Source of the DNA: Flavobacterium sp. J27
Lineage (GTDB): Bacteria > Bacteroidota > Bacteroidia > Flavobacteriales > Flavobacteriaceae
Direction: 5' to 3'
DNA length: 64,000 bases
NCBI RefSeq assembly: GCF_004303025.1
Contig: NZ_PJQW01000003.1
Span: forward strand, 1 to 64,000
Positions 51,431-60,700 of this stretch are shown here, piece after piece. A program made the translations under genes and the position numbers. The notes beneath the pieces are model-generated. The model did not search any database. It saw only the letters and a list, made by a program, of their open reading frames with translations, and had not been told where the DNA came from. Positions within the stretch are counted from its first letter, which is position 1, and each line of letters begins with the position of its first letter.

Positions 51431-51889
51431 ATGAAAAATACAATTAAATTCGCAATAATAATGTTTGTAGTGATTATATCTTTTAATACTGCAAATGCGC
51501 AATCTCAAAAAGACAGAAAAGAAATAGAAGCTGTAATTATTACTTATCAAAGAGCATTGAGTGCAGCAGATGCAAATTTAGCTTCTAGCTTATATACTAA
51601 AAATGCTAAATTTATGCCACAAGGAGGGCCATCAGCGTTAGGAGTTCAAAATATTAAAGAATCATATAATTATGTGTTTTCTTTGATAACTCCAACCATT
51701 GAATTTAATATTGATGAAATCTTGTTTATTGGTACATCAGCAATCGTGACAAGTACTTCCAAAGGGACTTCACTTGTCAAAGCTAATAATGAAAATGTTC
51801 CTGAGATTAATAGAGAATTTTTCCTTTTTGAGAAAGAAAATGGTATCTGGAAAATTTCAAGATATATGTTTAATAAAGTGTCTCAATAA
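51431..51889 (+). CDS. Secreted SnoaL-like (DUF4440) protein
   Basis: This 152-residue protein has a signal peptide (MKNTIKFAIIMFVVIISFNT, cut near ANAQ) and an NTF2-fold domain: EIEAVIITYQRALSAADANL, YTKNAKFMPQGGPSALG and the closing FFLFEKENGIWKISRYMFN. This fits the SgcJ/EcaC/DUF4440 group, with unknown substrate. It follows the propeller gene by 9 bases. Confidence 0.85.
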   Translation: MKNTIKFAIIMFVVIISFNTANAQSQKDRKEIEAVIITYQRALSAADANLASSLYTKNAKFMPQGGPSALGVQNIKESYNYVFSLITPTIEFNIDEILFIGTSAIVTSTSKGTSLVKANNENVPEINREFFLFEKENGIWKISRYMFNKVSQ

Positions 51890-51961
51890 AAGGTATTTAC
51901 TAATAATTAAATAAGTGGTTCAATTTTTAAACCACTTATTTAATTTAAAGGCATTTTCTCT

Positions 51962-52306
51962 TTATATTGAGGTTATTTTTTTTCTATGATTTTCACCCCA
52001 GCGTATCATGGCGATAATAACTTCTTTAAGTGTTTCTGCATAAGGGGTAGCTGTGTATTCTACAGTCACTGGCTTTGTATCACAAACCTTCCTTGTAACT
52101 AATTGATTCATTTCAAGCTCATTTAATTCTTTAGAAAGTATCCGAGGCGAAATACCTGCCTCTCTAGATAACTCTCCAAATCTTTTAGTACCGCTGTTTA
52201 CTAAAATTGAAAGTATAACCAATTTCCATTTGCCGTTTACAACATATAAAGTGTCTTGGATGGCTGAATGCACATTTTGACACGCTACTTGAATATTATT
52301 GTCCAT
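51962..52306 (-). CDS. HxlR-family transcriptional regulator 2
   Basis: This 114-residue HxlR protein has TLYVVNGKWKLVILSILVNS, RFGELSREAGISPRILSKEL, NELEMNQLVTR and VEYTATPYAETLKEV. A cysteine near the N terminus (VACQNVH) is at the place used for electrophile sensing in several HxlR proteins. It is divergent from the NAD(P)-binding, DoxX and flavin oxidoreductase genes. Its promoter holds a palindrome similar to that of HxlR regulator 1. Confidence 0.92.
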   Translation of the reverse strand: MDNNIQVACQNVHSAIQDTLYVVNGKWKLVILSILVNSGTKRFGELSREAGISPRILSKELNELEMNQLVTRKVCDTKPVTVEYTATPYAETLKEVIIAMIRWGENHRKKITSI

Positions 52307-52319
52307 AACTATCCTCTTT

Positions 52320-52349
52320 GTAACTACTTACCTTTATGTAATTAGTTAC
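52320..52349. promoter_or_regulatory. HxlR operator-like palindrome 2
   Basis: GTAACTACTTAC-CTTTAT-GTAATTAGTTAC is an inverted repeat with one mismatch 14 bases upstream of the hxlR-type start. It shares GTAACTA/TAGTTAC with the site at 43915-43946. Confidence 0.65.
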
Positions 52350-52399
52350 AAATATACCATATTAAATAATAACCTTTGTAAAACTAATTATAAATAAGT

Positions 52400-53056
52400 A
52401 TGAAAAAAATATTGCTATATGGAGCAACAGGGAGAACAGGAGAATTAGTCCTAAAATTAGCTCTAGATAAAGGTTATTCAATAACGGCTTTAGTTCGCAA
52501 CCCTAATAAACTGAATTTTGTTCATAATAATTTAACTGTGATAAAAGGATTGCCAACGGTGTCTCAAGATATAGAAAGAGCCATATTGAATTGTGATGTT
52601 GTGATTAACACTTTGAGTGCGTTATCGGAAAAAGAAAGTATGTCATTTAAAAAAATTGATGCACCGCACACTTTAGAGAAAATGATGCATTACACAATAG
52701 AAAGTATGCTAAAATATAATGTAAAACGCATCATTACACTGTCCTCTATAGGTGTAGGAGATTCTTGGAAATACGCACCTTGGTTTATGAAACTTTTTAT
52801 TAAAATATCCAATTTTAAAATTGTTTTTACTGATCATAATGCTCAAGAACAATTATTGAGAAACTCAACACTCGATTGGATAATCTTAAGACCTGTCGGT
52901 TTAAATAACAGTACTGACCTGAAAAATTTAGTCGTCAACTATGCTAAAACACCATCACCTTTCAAAATGAGTAGATTGCAATTAGCTACATTTATCGTGA
53001 ACAATATAGAATCAGATAACTTTATTGGCAAAGCGCCTATACTTTCAGAGAAATAA
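52400..53056 (+). CDS. NAD(P)H-binding atypical SDR protein
   Basis: This 218-residue protein has a Rossmann start (LLYGATGRTGELVLKLALDK), CDVVINTLSAL and RIITLSSIGVGDSWKYAPWF. It lies in the NAD(P)H-binding (NmrA/BVR-B-like) group. It reduces an unknown small molecule or acts as a redox sensor. It is divergent from HxlR regulator 2 and followed by DoxX and luciferase-like genes, paralleling the pirin-nitroreductase-DoxX set. Confidence 0.87.
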   Translation: MKKILLYGATGRTGELVLKLALDKGYSITALVRNPNKLNFVHNNLTVIKGLPTVSQDIERAILNCDVVINTLSALSEKESMSFKKIDAPHTLEKMMHYTIESMLKYNVKRIITLSSIGVGDSWKYAPWFMKLFIKISNFKIVFTDHNAQEQLLRNSTLDWIILRPVGLNNSTDLKNLVVNYAKTPSPFKMSRLQLATFIVNNIESDNFIGKAPILSEK

Positions 53057-53082
53057 AATTTAAATAAGTAAATAGTAATAAT

Positions 53083-53454
53083 ATGACAACAAAAACAAAA
53101 AACATCATTGGTTGGATACTAAGTGGACTTGTTGGATTAATGTTAATTGCATCAGCAATTGATAAAATTATAGGTTCGCAACATGCCTTAGAAATGGGAG
53201 TAAGTTTTGGGCTTTCAAAAAATACATATGCCATTTTAGGTATTATTGAAGTGATTTCGGTAATATTATTTTTATATCCTCGAACAGCAATTTTAGGGTT
53301 GCTTTTACTCTCTTCCTATTTAGGTGGAGCAATAGCAACACATTTACAACATGAACAAGATATTATGTTTCCAGCGACATTTGAAGCGATTATTTGGATA
53401 GCGGCAGTAATTCGTTTTCCTGAAATTACAAATCGAATTTTCAATAAACAATAA
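53083..53454 (+). CDS. DoxX-family membrane protein 2
   Basis: This 123-residue protein has four spans: IIGWILSGLVGLMLIASAID, ILGIIEVISVILFLYPRTAI, LGLLLLSSYLGGAIATHL and FEAIIWIAAVIRFPEI. It is of the DoxX_2 type with the conserved GGAIATH-like segment. Probably it is membrane redox-associated. It is the second gene of the HxlR-2 cassette and a functional parallel of DoxX protein 1. Confidence 0.88.
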   Translation: MTTKTKNIIGWILSGLVGLMLIASAIDKIIGSQHALEMGVSFGLSKNTYAILGIIEVISVILFLYPRTAILGLLLLSSYLGGAIATHLQHEQDIMFPATFEAIIWIAAVIRFPEITNRIFNKQ

Positions 53455-53513
53455 AATATTAGTGACCTTTATGATAAGATATATTCATAAAGGACACACT
53501 AAAATTTAATCTT

Positions 53514-54533
53514 ATGGAACTAGGAATAGACAGTTTTGCTTCTACAATTGTAGGTATAGATGAAAGGAATAATTTAGATTACCGTACAACTATTTTAGAA
53601 CTTTTGCAACGTATTCAAAAAGCTGATGAAGTAGGTTTGGATGTATTTGGAATTGGAGAGCATTATCGGAAAGAATTTGCCGATGCTGCCTCCCCTATTA
53701 TATTGGCAGCAGCAGCGCAAAGCACAAAAAATATCAAATTAACGAGTGCGGTTTCGGTATTGAGTGTAGTTGACCCTGTTCGATTATTTCAACAATTTGC
53801 TACGATCGATTTAATTTCAAATGGGAGAGCCGAAATTGTAGTGGGCAGAGGTTCTTCAATTGAAGGTTTTCCTTTGTTTGGCTTTAATTTGCAAGAATAT
53901 GATGCTATTTTTAAAGAAAAACTAGAATTGCTTCTAAAAATCCGTGCAGAAGAAACCATCACTTGGCAGGGAAAATACAGATCTCAATTAATAGAACAAT
54001 CAATTTACCCAAGACCGCAACAAGAAAAAATACCAATCTGGTTAGGAGTTGGAGGTTCTCCCTCATCTTTTAAACGAGCAGGACAATTAGGTATGCCTTT
54101 AATGGTCGCCATTATTGGCGGAGAAGTGCATCGTTTTCGCCCATTAATTGATATGTATAGAGAAGCTGGGAATAAGGCTGGTTATGCAACGGAAGATTTG
54201 AAGGTAGGTATTCATGTACCAGGTTATCTTTCTGAAACTGATAAACTAGCCAAGGAAGAATATTTTCCAGGTTACCAAACTATTTGGACAAAAATGGGCA
54301 AAGAAAGAGGTTGGCCACCTGTAACTCATTCACAGTTTGAAAAATATACTTCTATACTTGGAGCTTTGTTTGTAGGCAGTGCAGAAAGTATTGCTGAAAA
54401 AATTGAGTATCATAACCAGACCTTGGGAGGTATAGACAGACTAACTTTTCAAATGGACATGGCCAGCATAAATCAGGATAAACTATTGCGGTCTATTGAA
54501 TTAATTGGAACAATGAAAAAAATGATTTCATAA
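53514..54533 (+). CDS. LLM-class flavin-dependent oxidoreductase
   Basis: This 339-residue luciferase-like monooxygenase fold protein has MELGIDSFASTIVGIDERNN, ADEVGLDVFGIGEHYRKEFA, AQSTKNIKLTSAVSVLSVVD and GRAEIVVGRGSSIEGFPLFG. The family uses FMN or F420. As Bacteroidota lack F420 this should use FMN. The substrate is unknown. It closes the HxlR-2 cassette before a strong terminator. Confidence 0.93.
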   Translation: MELGIDSFASTIVGIDERNNLDYRTTILELLQRIQKADEVGLDVFGIGEHYRKEFADAASPIILAAAAQSTKNIKLTSAVSVLSVVDPVRLFQQFATIDLISNGRAEIVVGRGSSIEGFPLFGFNLQEYDAIFKEKLELLLKIRAEETITWQGKYRSQLIEQSIYPRPQQEKIPIWLGVGGSPSSFKRAGQLGMPLMVAIIGGEVHRFRPLIDMYREAGNKAGYATEDLKVGIHVPGYLSETDKLAKEEYFPGYQTIWTKMGKERGWPPVTHSQFEKYTSILGALFVGSAESIAEKIEYHNQTLGGIDRLTFQMDMASINQDKLLRSIELIGTMKKMIS

Positions 54534-54573
54534 AAAACAAACCTCTTACAACAATTGCAAGAGGTTTGTTTTT
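54533..54573 (+). terminator. Terminator after the LLM oxidoreductase gene
   Basis: AAAAACAAACCTCTT pairs with AAGAGGTTTGTTTTT across an 11-base loop. Confidence 0.9.
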
Positions 54574-54619
54574 AAGACTTTTTTAAAAAAAATCTATTCT
54601 TTTAGCTTTAGAAATAATA

Positions 54620-54890
54620 ATTAATAAATACGAAAATCATCCACAGTATCTAAATAAAGACAAATAGCTACTATTCAATTACAAATAAAAGTGTACTTAA
54701 AAGAGATAGTAGGACTTTGTGAAATGAATAAAGAACTAACCTTTCTCATTGCTCAACATACCTTCCCAACTACAGTAATGCTTATATGGAAAACCAATTG
54801 AAGGTGTAAATAAAATACTGAAAAAAACAAATTAAGTGCAATTTAATATAATCCAAAAGTTAAGATAGAAGAGTGATTGAAGATACAGAT
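54620..54890 (+). pseudogene. Integrase 3' relic 4
   Basis: This is a heavily decayed integrase tail: INKYENHPQYLNKDK, then VYLKEIVGLCEMNKELTFLI, AQHTFPTTVM and KPIEGVNKILKKTN. Several stops and shifts occur, and the HxxR Arg has become Gln. It is the most degraded of the four relics. The rest of the 630-base gap to 55163 is AT-rich, with a large inverted repeat at 54997-55046 and no gene. Confidence 0.75.
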
Positions 54891-54996
54891 TTTTTTAAAA
54901 GAAAAATTTTCAAATACTAAAATAAATTTATTTCAAGCAAAATAATATACACTTATTCATGACTGTCTTAATTTTATTGTAAACTATCCTCACGTT

Positions 54997-55046
54997 AAAT
55001 TCAGTAAATATTTTTTGTTAAATAGCAAAAAATATTTACTGAATTT
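54997..55046. repeat. Long inverted repeat, 21-bp arms
   Basis: AAATTCAGTAAATATTTTTT plus G pairs with C plus AAAAAATATTTACTGAATTT across the 8-base loop TTAAATAG. No gene ends here, so it need not be a terminator. It may be a small mobile-element remnant. Confidence 0.6.
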
Positions 55047-55163
55047 TATCTAATTTTATTAAATAAATTTCTAATGATTTTTATTTGTTTTTAAGTTATT
55101 TTGTTACAAGCTTAAATATTATAATAGTAATCAAAAAAGCGGTAAAACTTTACTAAAAAAATT

Positions 55164-55763
55164 ATGAAGAGTATTTTCAACTATTTTGAAACATTTGTAA
55201 GACTTTCATCTGAAAGTAAAAATTATATAGCTTCTTTTCTAGAATTTGATACCCTAAAAAAAGGTGACTTACTATGGAAAACAGGTGAAAAGTGCAATAA
55301 TCTTTATTTTGTTACATCAGGAGTTGTAAGACTATTTTTTTATAATGAAAAAGGAGAGGAACATACTGTCCATTTTGTTAACTCTAATAAGTTTATTGCA
55401 GACCTTGATAGCTTAAACTCTCAAACACCTTCTTCTGTGTCTTGTGTAGCTGCAACAGATTGTGAAATTATTATTATTACGCACTCAGTACTAAATATAT
55501 TTAATAAAGAAATTTTTGAATGGGACAAGCTGTGTAGAAAAATAACTGAAAGAACCTTATTTGATAAAATAAAAATTAGAGATCAAATTTTTCAAAATAC
55601 TGCAAAAGAAAGATATATTTCATTTTTAGAGCATTTCCCAACTATTGCAAACAATGTGCAAGCGAGTCATATAGCATCTTATCTTGGGATTTCTCAATTC
55701 ACATTAAGCCATATTAAAAAAGAATTAACTAAAAAGGATTTTTTGCGAATTAGCAAAAATTAA
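55164..55763 (+). CDS. Crp/Fnr-family transcriptional regulator 3
   Basis: This 199-residue protein has the sensor barrel LLWKTGEKCNNLYFVTSGVV, RLFFYNEKGEEHTVHFVNSN and FIADLDSLNSQTPSSVSC, and a C-terminal helix-turn-helix ASHIASYLGISQFTLSHIKK. It opens the last cassette, with DUF2147 and epimerase-like genes following. An inverted repeat CTTTGTATT/AATACAAAG lies just upstream of the next gene. Confidence 0.9.
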   Translation: MKSIFNYFETFVRLSSESKNYIASFLEFDTLKKGDLLWKTGEKCNNLYFVTSGVVRLFFYNEKGEEHTVHFVNSNKFIADLDSLNSQTPSSVSCVAATDCEIIIITHSVLNIFNKEIFEWDKLCRKITERTLFDKIKIRDQIFQNTAKERYISFLEHFPTIANNVQASHIASYLGISQFTLSHIKKELTKKDFLRISKN

Positions 55764-55781
55764 GTTTACCCAATTTCTGTC

Positions 55782-55808
55782 CTTTGTATTCTAATTTAAA
55801 ATACAAAG
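55782..55808 (+). promoter_or_regulatory. Inverted repeat before the DUF2147 gene
   Basis: CTTTGTATT-CTAATTTAA-AATACAAAG has perfect 9-bp arms and lies 3 bases upstream of the ATG. It could be the operator for Crp-type regulator 3. Confidence 0.4.
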
Positions 55809-55811
55809 AGA

Positions 55812-56267
55812 ATGGATAATTTACTTAAAAGATTTACAAGACTATTTTTTTTACTGTTGTTCCTATTACAAACCACACATTCATTTAGTCAAATAGCTAA
55901 TAATGAAATAGTCGGTATATGGTTTAACCAAGAGAAAGCTGCCAAAATTGAAATATATCAACAAGAAAAAAAATTCTTCGGTAAAATTATTTGGCTCAAA
56001 GAACCAAACGAAAATGGTAAACCAAAAACAGACAACAAGAATCCAGATAAAGCAAAACACAAAGATCCAATAATTGGTTTAGTAATATTAAAAGATCTGG
56101 AATTCGATGGTAAATCTACTTGGGAAGGGGGTGAAATTTATGATGCAAGAACTGGTAAAACGTATTCTTGTTATTTGACAATTCAACCCAATAAGACTCT
56201 GAAAGTTAGAGGTTACATGGGCATTTCTTTATTGGGTAAAACAAACATTTGGACTAAAGCAAACTAA
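55812..56267 (+). CDS. Secreted DUF2147-family protein
   Basis: This 151-residue protein has a signal peptide (FTRLFFLLLFLLQTTHSFSQ) and a DUF2147 domain: IVGIWFNQEKAAKIEIYQQE, KKFFGKIIWLKEPNENGKPK, DPIIGLVILKDLEFDGKSTW and the late LKVRGYMGISLLGKTNIW. DUF2147 proteins are periplasmic or exported lipocalin-like proteins with unknown ligand. It lies 5 bases before the epimerase-like gene. Confidence 0.9.
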   Translation: MDNLLKRFTRLFFLLLFLLQTTHSFSQIANNEIVGIWFNQEKAAKIEIYQQEKKFFGKIIWLKEPNENGKPKTDNKNPDKAKHKDPIIGLVILKDLEFDGKSTWEGGEIYDARTGKTYSCYLTIQPNKTLKVRGYMGISLLGKTNIWTKAN

Positions 56268-56272
56268 TAACA

Positions 56273-57241
56273 ATGAAGAATGTATTTGTAACTGGGGGGT
56301 CAGGTTTTGTAGGACAGAATCTAATCGTAATGCTCAAAGAAAATGGGTATCAGGTAAAAGCTTTAGCTCGTTCTAATGAATCGATTAAAAAAGTAGAAAG
56401 ATTAGGGGCAATTGCTGTTAAAGGCGATTTAAACGATTCACAAGCATTGACAATTGGTGTTAAAGACTGTTCAGTAGTATTTCACTTGGCTGCTTCTGTT
56501 GATTTTTTTGCATCTGAAAAAGATCTAAAAAAATTGCACGTTGATGCTACAGAATTGTTATTGTCTATTTCAAAAAGCAATAATGTAAATAAGTTTATTT
56601 ATTTAGGCGCAGCTTCGGTAATTATGAATGGAAAACCAATAGTAAATGCAGATGAAACTTTTGTGTCGGATAATATTATTGATGGCTATTCTAGAACAAA
56701 ATCGCAAGCAGAAAAATTAGTATTAAATGCCAATACACTTTCTTTTCAAACCGTATCTATTAGACCTCCATTAATTTGGGGCAAAGGAGATCCAAATACT
56801 TTAGTAGGGATAATCGATGCCGTTAAGAAAGGGAGAATGCAATTTATTGAAGGAGGTCAACATCGTTTTGTAACCTGTAATGTTATCAATGTTTGTCATG
56901 CTTTATTATTAGCTGAACAAACAATCAGGAAAAATAATGGGAATGCCTACTTTATAACAGATGGAGAAACTCCAATTTTTAAGCATTTTATAAAAAAATA
57001 TGTTGGTACACAAGGAGTGATTATCCCTGATAAGAATGTTTCATTGGCAACAGCTAAAAGAGTAGCTTCAATTATGGAATTTGTTTGGAAAACTCTCAGG
57101 TTAAAAGGACATCCACCACTTTATAAAGGTCTTATAAATGCTTTAGGATTAGAGTTTATTACTACCGATAAAAAAGCAAGAGTGGAACTCGGATATAAAC
57201 CTATCGTTACAATCGAGCAAGGACTAAATCTAATGAAATAA
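56273..57241 (+). CDS. NAD-dependent epimerase/dehydratase-family protein
   Basis: This 322-residue extended SDR has cofactor motif VFVTGGSGFVGQNLIVML, then VVFHLAASVDFFASEKDLKK, catalytic Tyr and Lys in GYSRTKSQAEKLVL, and SIRPPLIWGKGDPNTLVGII. This resembles the 3-beta-hydroxysteroid dehydrogenase or dihydroflavonol-reductase branch more than sugar epimerases. The substrate is unknown. It is the last gene of the cassette array. Confidence 0.9.
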   Translation: MKNVFVTGGSGFVGQNLIVMLKENGYQVKALARSNESIKKVERLGAIAVKGDLNDSQALTIGVKDCSVVFHLAASVDFFASEKDLKKLHVDATELLLSISKSNNVNKFIYLGAASVIMNGKPIVNADETFVSDNIIDGYSRTKSQAEKLVLNANTLSFQTVSIRPPLIWGKGDPNTLVGIIDAVKKGRMQFIEGGQHRFVTCNVINVCHALLLAEQTIRKNNGNAYFITDGETPIFKHFIKKYVGTQGVIIPDKNVSLATAKRVASIMEFVWKTLRLKGHPPLYKGLINALGLEFITTDKKARVELGYKPIVTIEQGLNLMK

Positions 57242-57277
57242 TCTATTCTATTCTTAATTAGTGTTTTTAGATCCAAT

Positions 57278-57322
57278 AAGACCAATTAAAAAAATCATTT
57301 TTGATTTTTTTAATTGGTCTTT
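57278..57322 (+). terminator. Terminator after the epimerase-like gene
   Basis: AAGACCAATT, seven A and TCA pair perfectly with TGA, seven T and AATTGGTCTT around loop TTTT. Confidence 0.9.
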
Positions 57323-57700
57323 AATGCATTATTAGTAAATTATTTCAACTAAAATACCTTTATGAATCTTGGAATATTTTCTAATATAATAAAACCCTTG
57401 TAGTCATAATTCAATATTGTAAAGAATAATTACCCAAATTAAACTCTACACGCAGATGTGTTTTATAAATTATGAATTAAAAACGGGTTTTCGTTAATTC
57501 TTTAACAAATATTATTAATCTTTTTATTCAAGATGAGGTATTCCTCATTTTACATTGATTTGTGTTTTTTATTTTTATGGGATGAATTTTTAATATGACT
57601 GAATTTCCTATATTTAATAAAAAAACGCATAGTTTAAACCGTGTTTTTCTATAATAGTTAATTGATGACTTTTCGTTAAAATTAAAAAAATGTATGTGTA
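57323..57700 (+). other. AT-rich leader of the helicase operon
   Basis: No gene is seen. GATGAGGTATTCCTCAT (57531-57547) forms an ATGAGG/CCTCAT hairpin. No clear TTTG-N19-TAnnTTTG promoter was found close to the helicase start. Confidence 0.4.
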
Positions 57701-60700
57701 ATGCCTAATAATAGAGTAATTCGTATAAATAAAGTTTTAAGGGAGCTAAACATATCATTAGATAGAGCGGTAGATTTTTTAAAAGAAAAAGATATCGAAA
57801 TTGAAAGTAGCCCTAATGCAAAAATATCTCAATCTGAGTACGATTTACTGTGTTATCAATTTTCATACGATAACAGAAAAAAGGAAGCTTCAATGGAAGT
57901 AATGCATCGATTAGTCTTAAATAAAAATAGAAGCGAAATACAAGAAAAAGAAGCTCAAAAAAAAATTAAAAATGATAAAAGATTATTCACTATTGATAAC
58001 GTAGTAGATGTTTCAATAACAAAAATAATAGCTCCCTCGCAAATTATTACTTCTTACGTAGCTGGATATACAGGAAGATTATCAGTTTTAGATATTTCAT
58101 GGTCATTTCCTCAGGGAGAAGAAATATTTAAAAAATATAAAATTGGCTCCAATATTAAAGCAGTTATTTTAAAGATAGATGAAAAGAAAAAGCAAATCAT
58201 TCTATCTCAAAAACATTTAGTAACACCTTTAAACCAAACAGCTAAATGGCAAAAAATAAAAAGAGGTGAAGAAGTTAATTTAGAAATAGTACAAAGTCTT
58301 CATAAGAATTACATAGTAAAAACAAATAACTCACTATTTGGTCTACTTAGTAGGAATGTAGATAAAGAGACTTTAAATAAGGAAGTTTTTAGAGTAAATG
58401 CTAAATTAAACAAAGCAAGTTTGTTAGAATTTATTCCTATTGTTCATCAGAATCACGAAGAGTCAAAATATGAAAGACTAATTGAAGAACACGCAAGTTT
58501 TATTAAACCAGAACTTAGAACATTTTCAAAATTTAAACAATCAATTTTAGGTAATACAGCTTCTAAAGAACAATTAAAATGTATTGAAAAAGGTTTTCAA
58601 TTAGATAATAATATATTTAGTAAAGAAATTGATACTGGAGTAACATTTTATATTCAATTTAGAATGAGTGATGCTTCGTATGAAAATAATTTTAAATCTC
58701 AAGCCATACCTTATTTTTTAAATGGTGAAAAATATAACGATGCAAATGAAAAAGCATTGTTAGATAAATTATCTGATGAAAAATACTGGTTCAAATTAAA
58801 TAAAAGAATCGACAATAAAAATAATAAAGAGAATGAACCTAATGAGATAATAGGGTTTACTTTATATAATAACGAAATTAATTTTTATGGTGAGGTTATA
58901 AAAAATAACAAAGTGAAAGACGTCAATTTTTTAATTAAAAACTTCAGTTTTGGCCAATCGTTTCATTCTGCCTCGAAAGCAAAAAAAAATAATGAAAAAT
59001 ATGGTTCATTTCTTTTAAATAATAAAGTAAAGTTGGTAGCACCTAATGGTGTAATTCCATTTGACGATTCTCAAAGTAAATTTTTAAATTATTGTGTTAC
59101 AAAAACAGAATGTTTTGAAATTTATCAAAATCTAAAAATAGAATCAGGGGAAATTTTAAAACAAGAAGGAAGAACATTAGGAATCATCGATAAATTTTTA
59201 GAATATCAAATTGATCTATTAAAAAAAGACAAAGCAAATAGTATTGAAATTAAAGGTTTCGAAAGAGTAAAAAGTAATAAAGGCAATAGTGCTATTCAAA
59301 TTCATCAAGTAGTAGGAGACAGATTAGAATTAGCAGAAGATAATATTGTTAACATCAGAGTATTAAAAGACGAAAAAAAACAAAAAATTAGTGAAGGTGT
59401 AATTTCAATAATAAATGACGAATATCAAATTGATTTTATTAATGAAATAAATTTAACAAATTTAGAAAAAGGTTTTTATATTGATGTTAAAGTATCAACG
59501 AGACAATTTGATATTCAAAGAGAAATCATCAAAGATTTCTTAGAAAGAAAAATTAAAATTGACCACATAGAATCATTGTTAGTGAACCCTGATAAGGTCA
59601 AAAATCCAATAAAAAAACAGGTTACCTTTATTAATGAAGATTTACAAAGAACAAAAGAAGAACAACCAGATAACAATCAAATCAAAGCTGTTGAAAAAGC
59701 TATTGGTAATCAAAATGTATTTTTAATACAAGGTCCTCCAGGTACAGGAAAAACAACAGTTATTGCAGAAATCATTGAGCAATTAACTAAAAAAGGAGAA
59801 AAAATTTTAGTAACAGGCCAAAATCACGTGGCAGTTGATAATGTTCTCGAAAAAATCTCAAAAAAACCAAATTTAAATCTTTTGAGAGTAGGGAATATAG
59901 AAAGAATTGATGAAAGTTTGGTGAAATATTGTTATGAGAATTTGGTTGAAGAATATAAATTGGATTTCAAAAAATTTATAACAAATCAAAAAGAGTTAAC
60001 AAAGTTATTACTTGCATTTAATGAAAATAATACTGAAGCAACTGAACAAAGAAGCAGGTTTAAAGATAAAGTTTATCAACTAGCGGGAAACTATAATTCG
60101 CAAAAGGAAACATTTATACAAAAGCATTTTCTTTTACGAGATAATGTGTCAAATCTTTCTGAACAAGAGTTAATTGAAACCATTACGATACTTGAAAACT
60201 GGGAAAATTCATTTAGTAAGGAATACGAAATTTTATTACAACCATTTATATACAATTCTGTCGACGTTGTATTTGCTACTTGTATTGGAATAAAAGGGGA
60301 TAAGATTTTTAGGGAAACTAATTTCAAATTTGATACGGTTATTATTGATGAAGCAGGTAAAGCAAATATAGCAGAATCATTAGTAGCAATGGAGTTAGGT
60401 AAGAAAATAATCCTTGTTGGAGATCAAATGCAATTACCACCCTATATGGATAGTTCACTTTTGGATAAAAATGATAAAAATAGCTTTCCAAATTCAATAT
60501 ATGGCTATGGTTTCACCGAAGATGAAATTGCACATGCTTTAAAGACATCATTTTTTGAGTTTTTAATAAACCGTATCACTGTAGATTTGTTTCCCAAAGA
60601 GAATAAAGAAATGTTGAATTATCAACATAGAATGCACCCTAATATAGGAAAATTTGTATCAGAATCATTTTATGATACTGAAGTAGAAATGGGAAGTAGA

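Noticed and set aside
57701..58000. Translation initiation factor IF-2
   Set aside because: Only the small N-terminal domain resembles IF-2. There is no GTPase domain, and the body is a superfamily 1 helicase.
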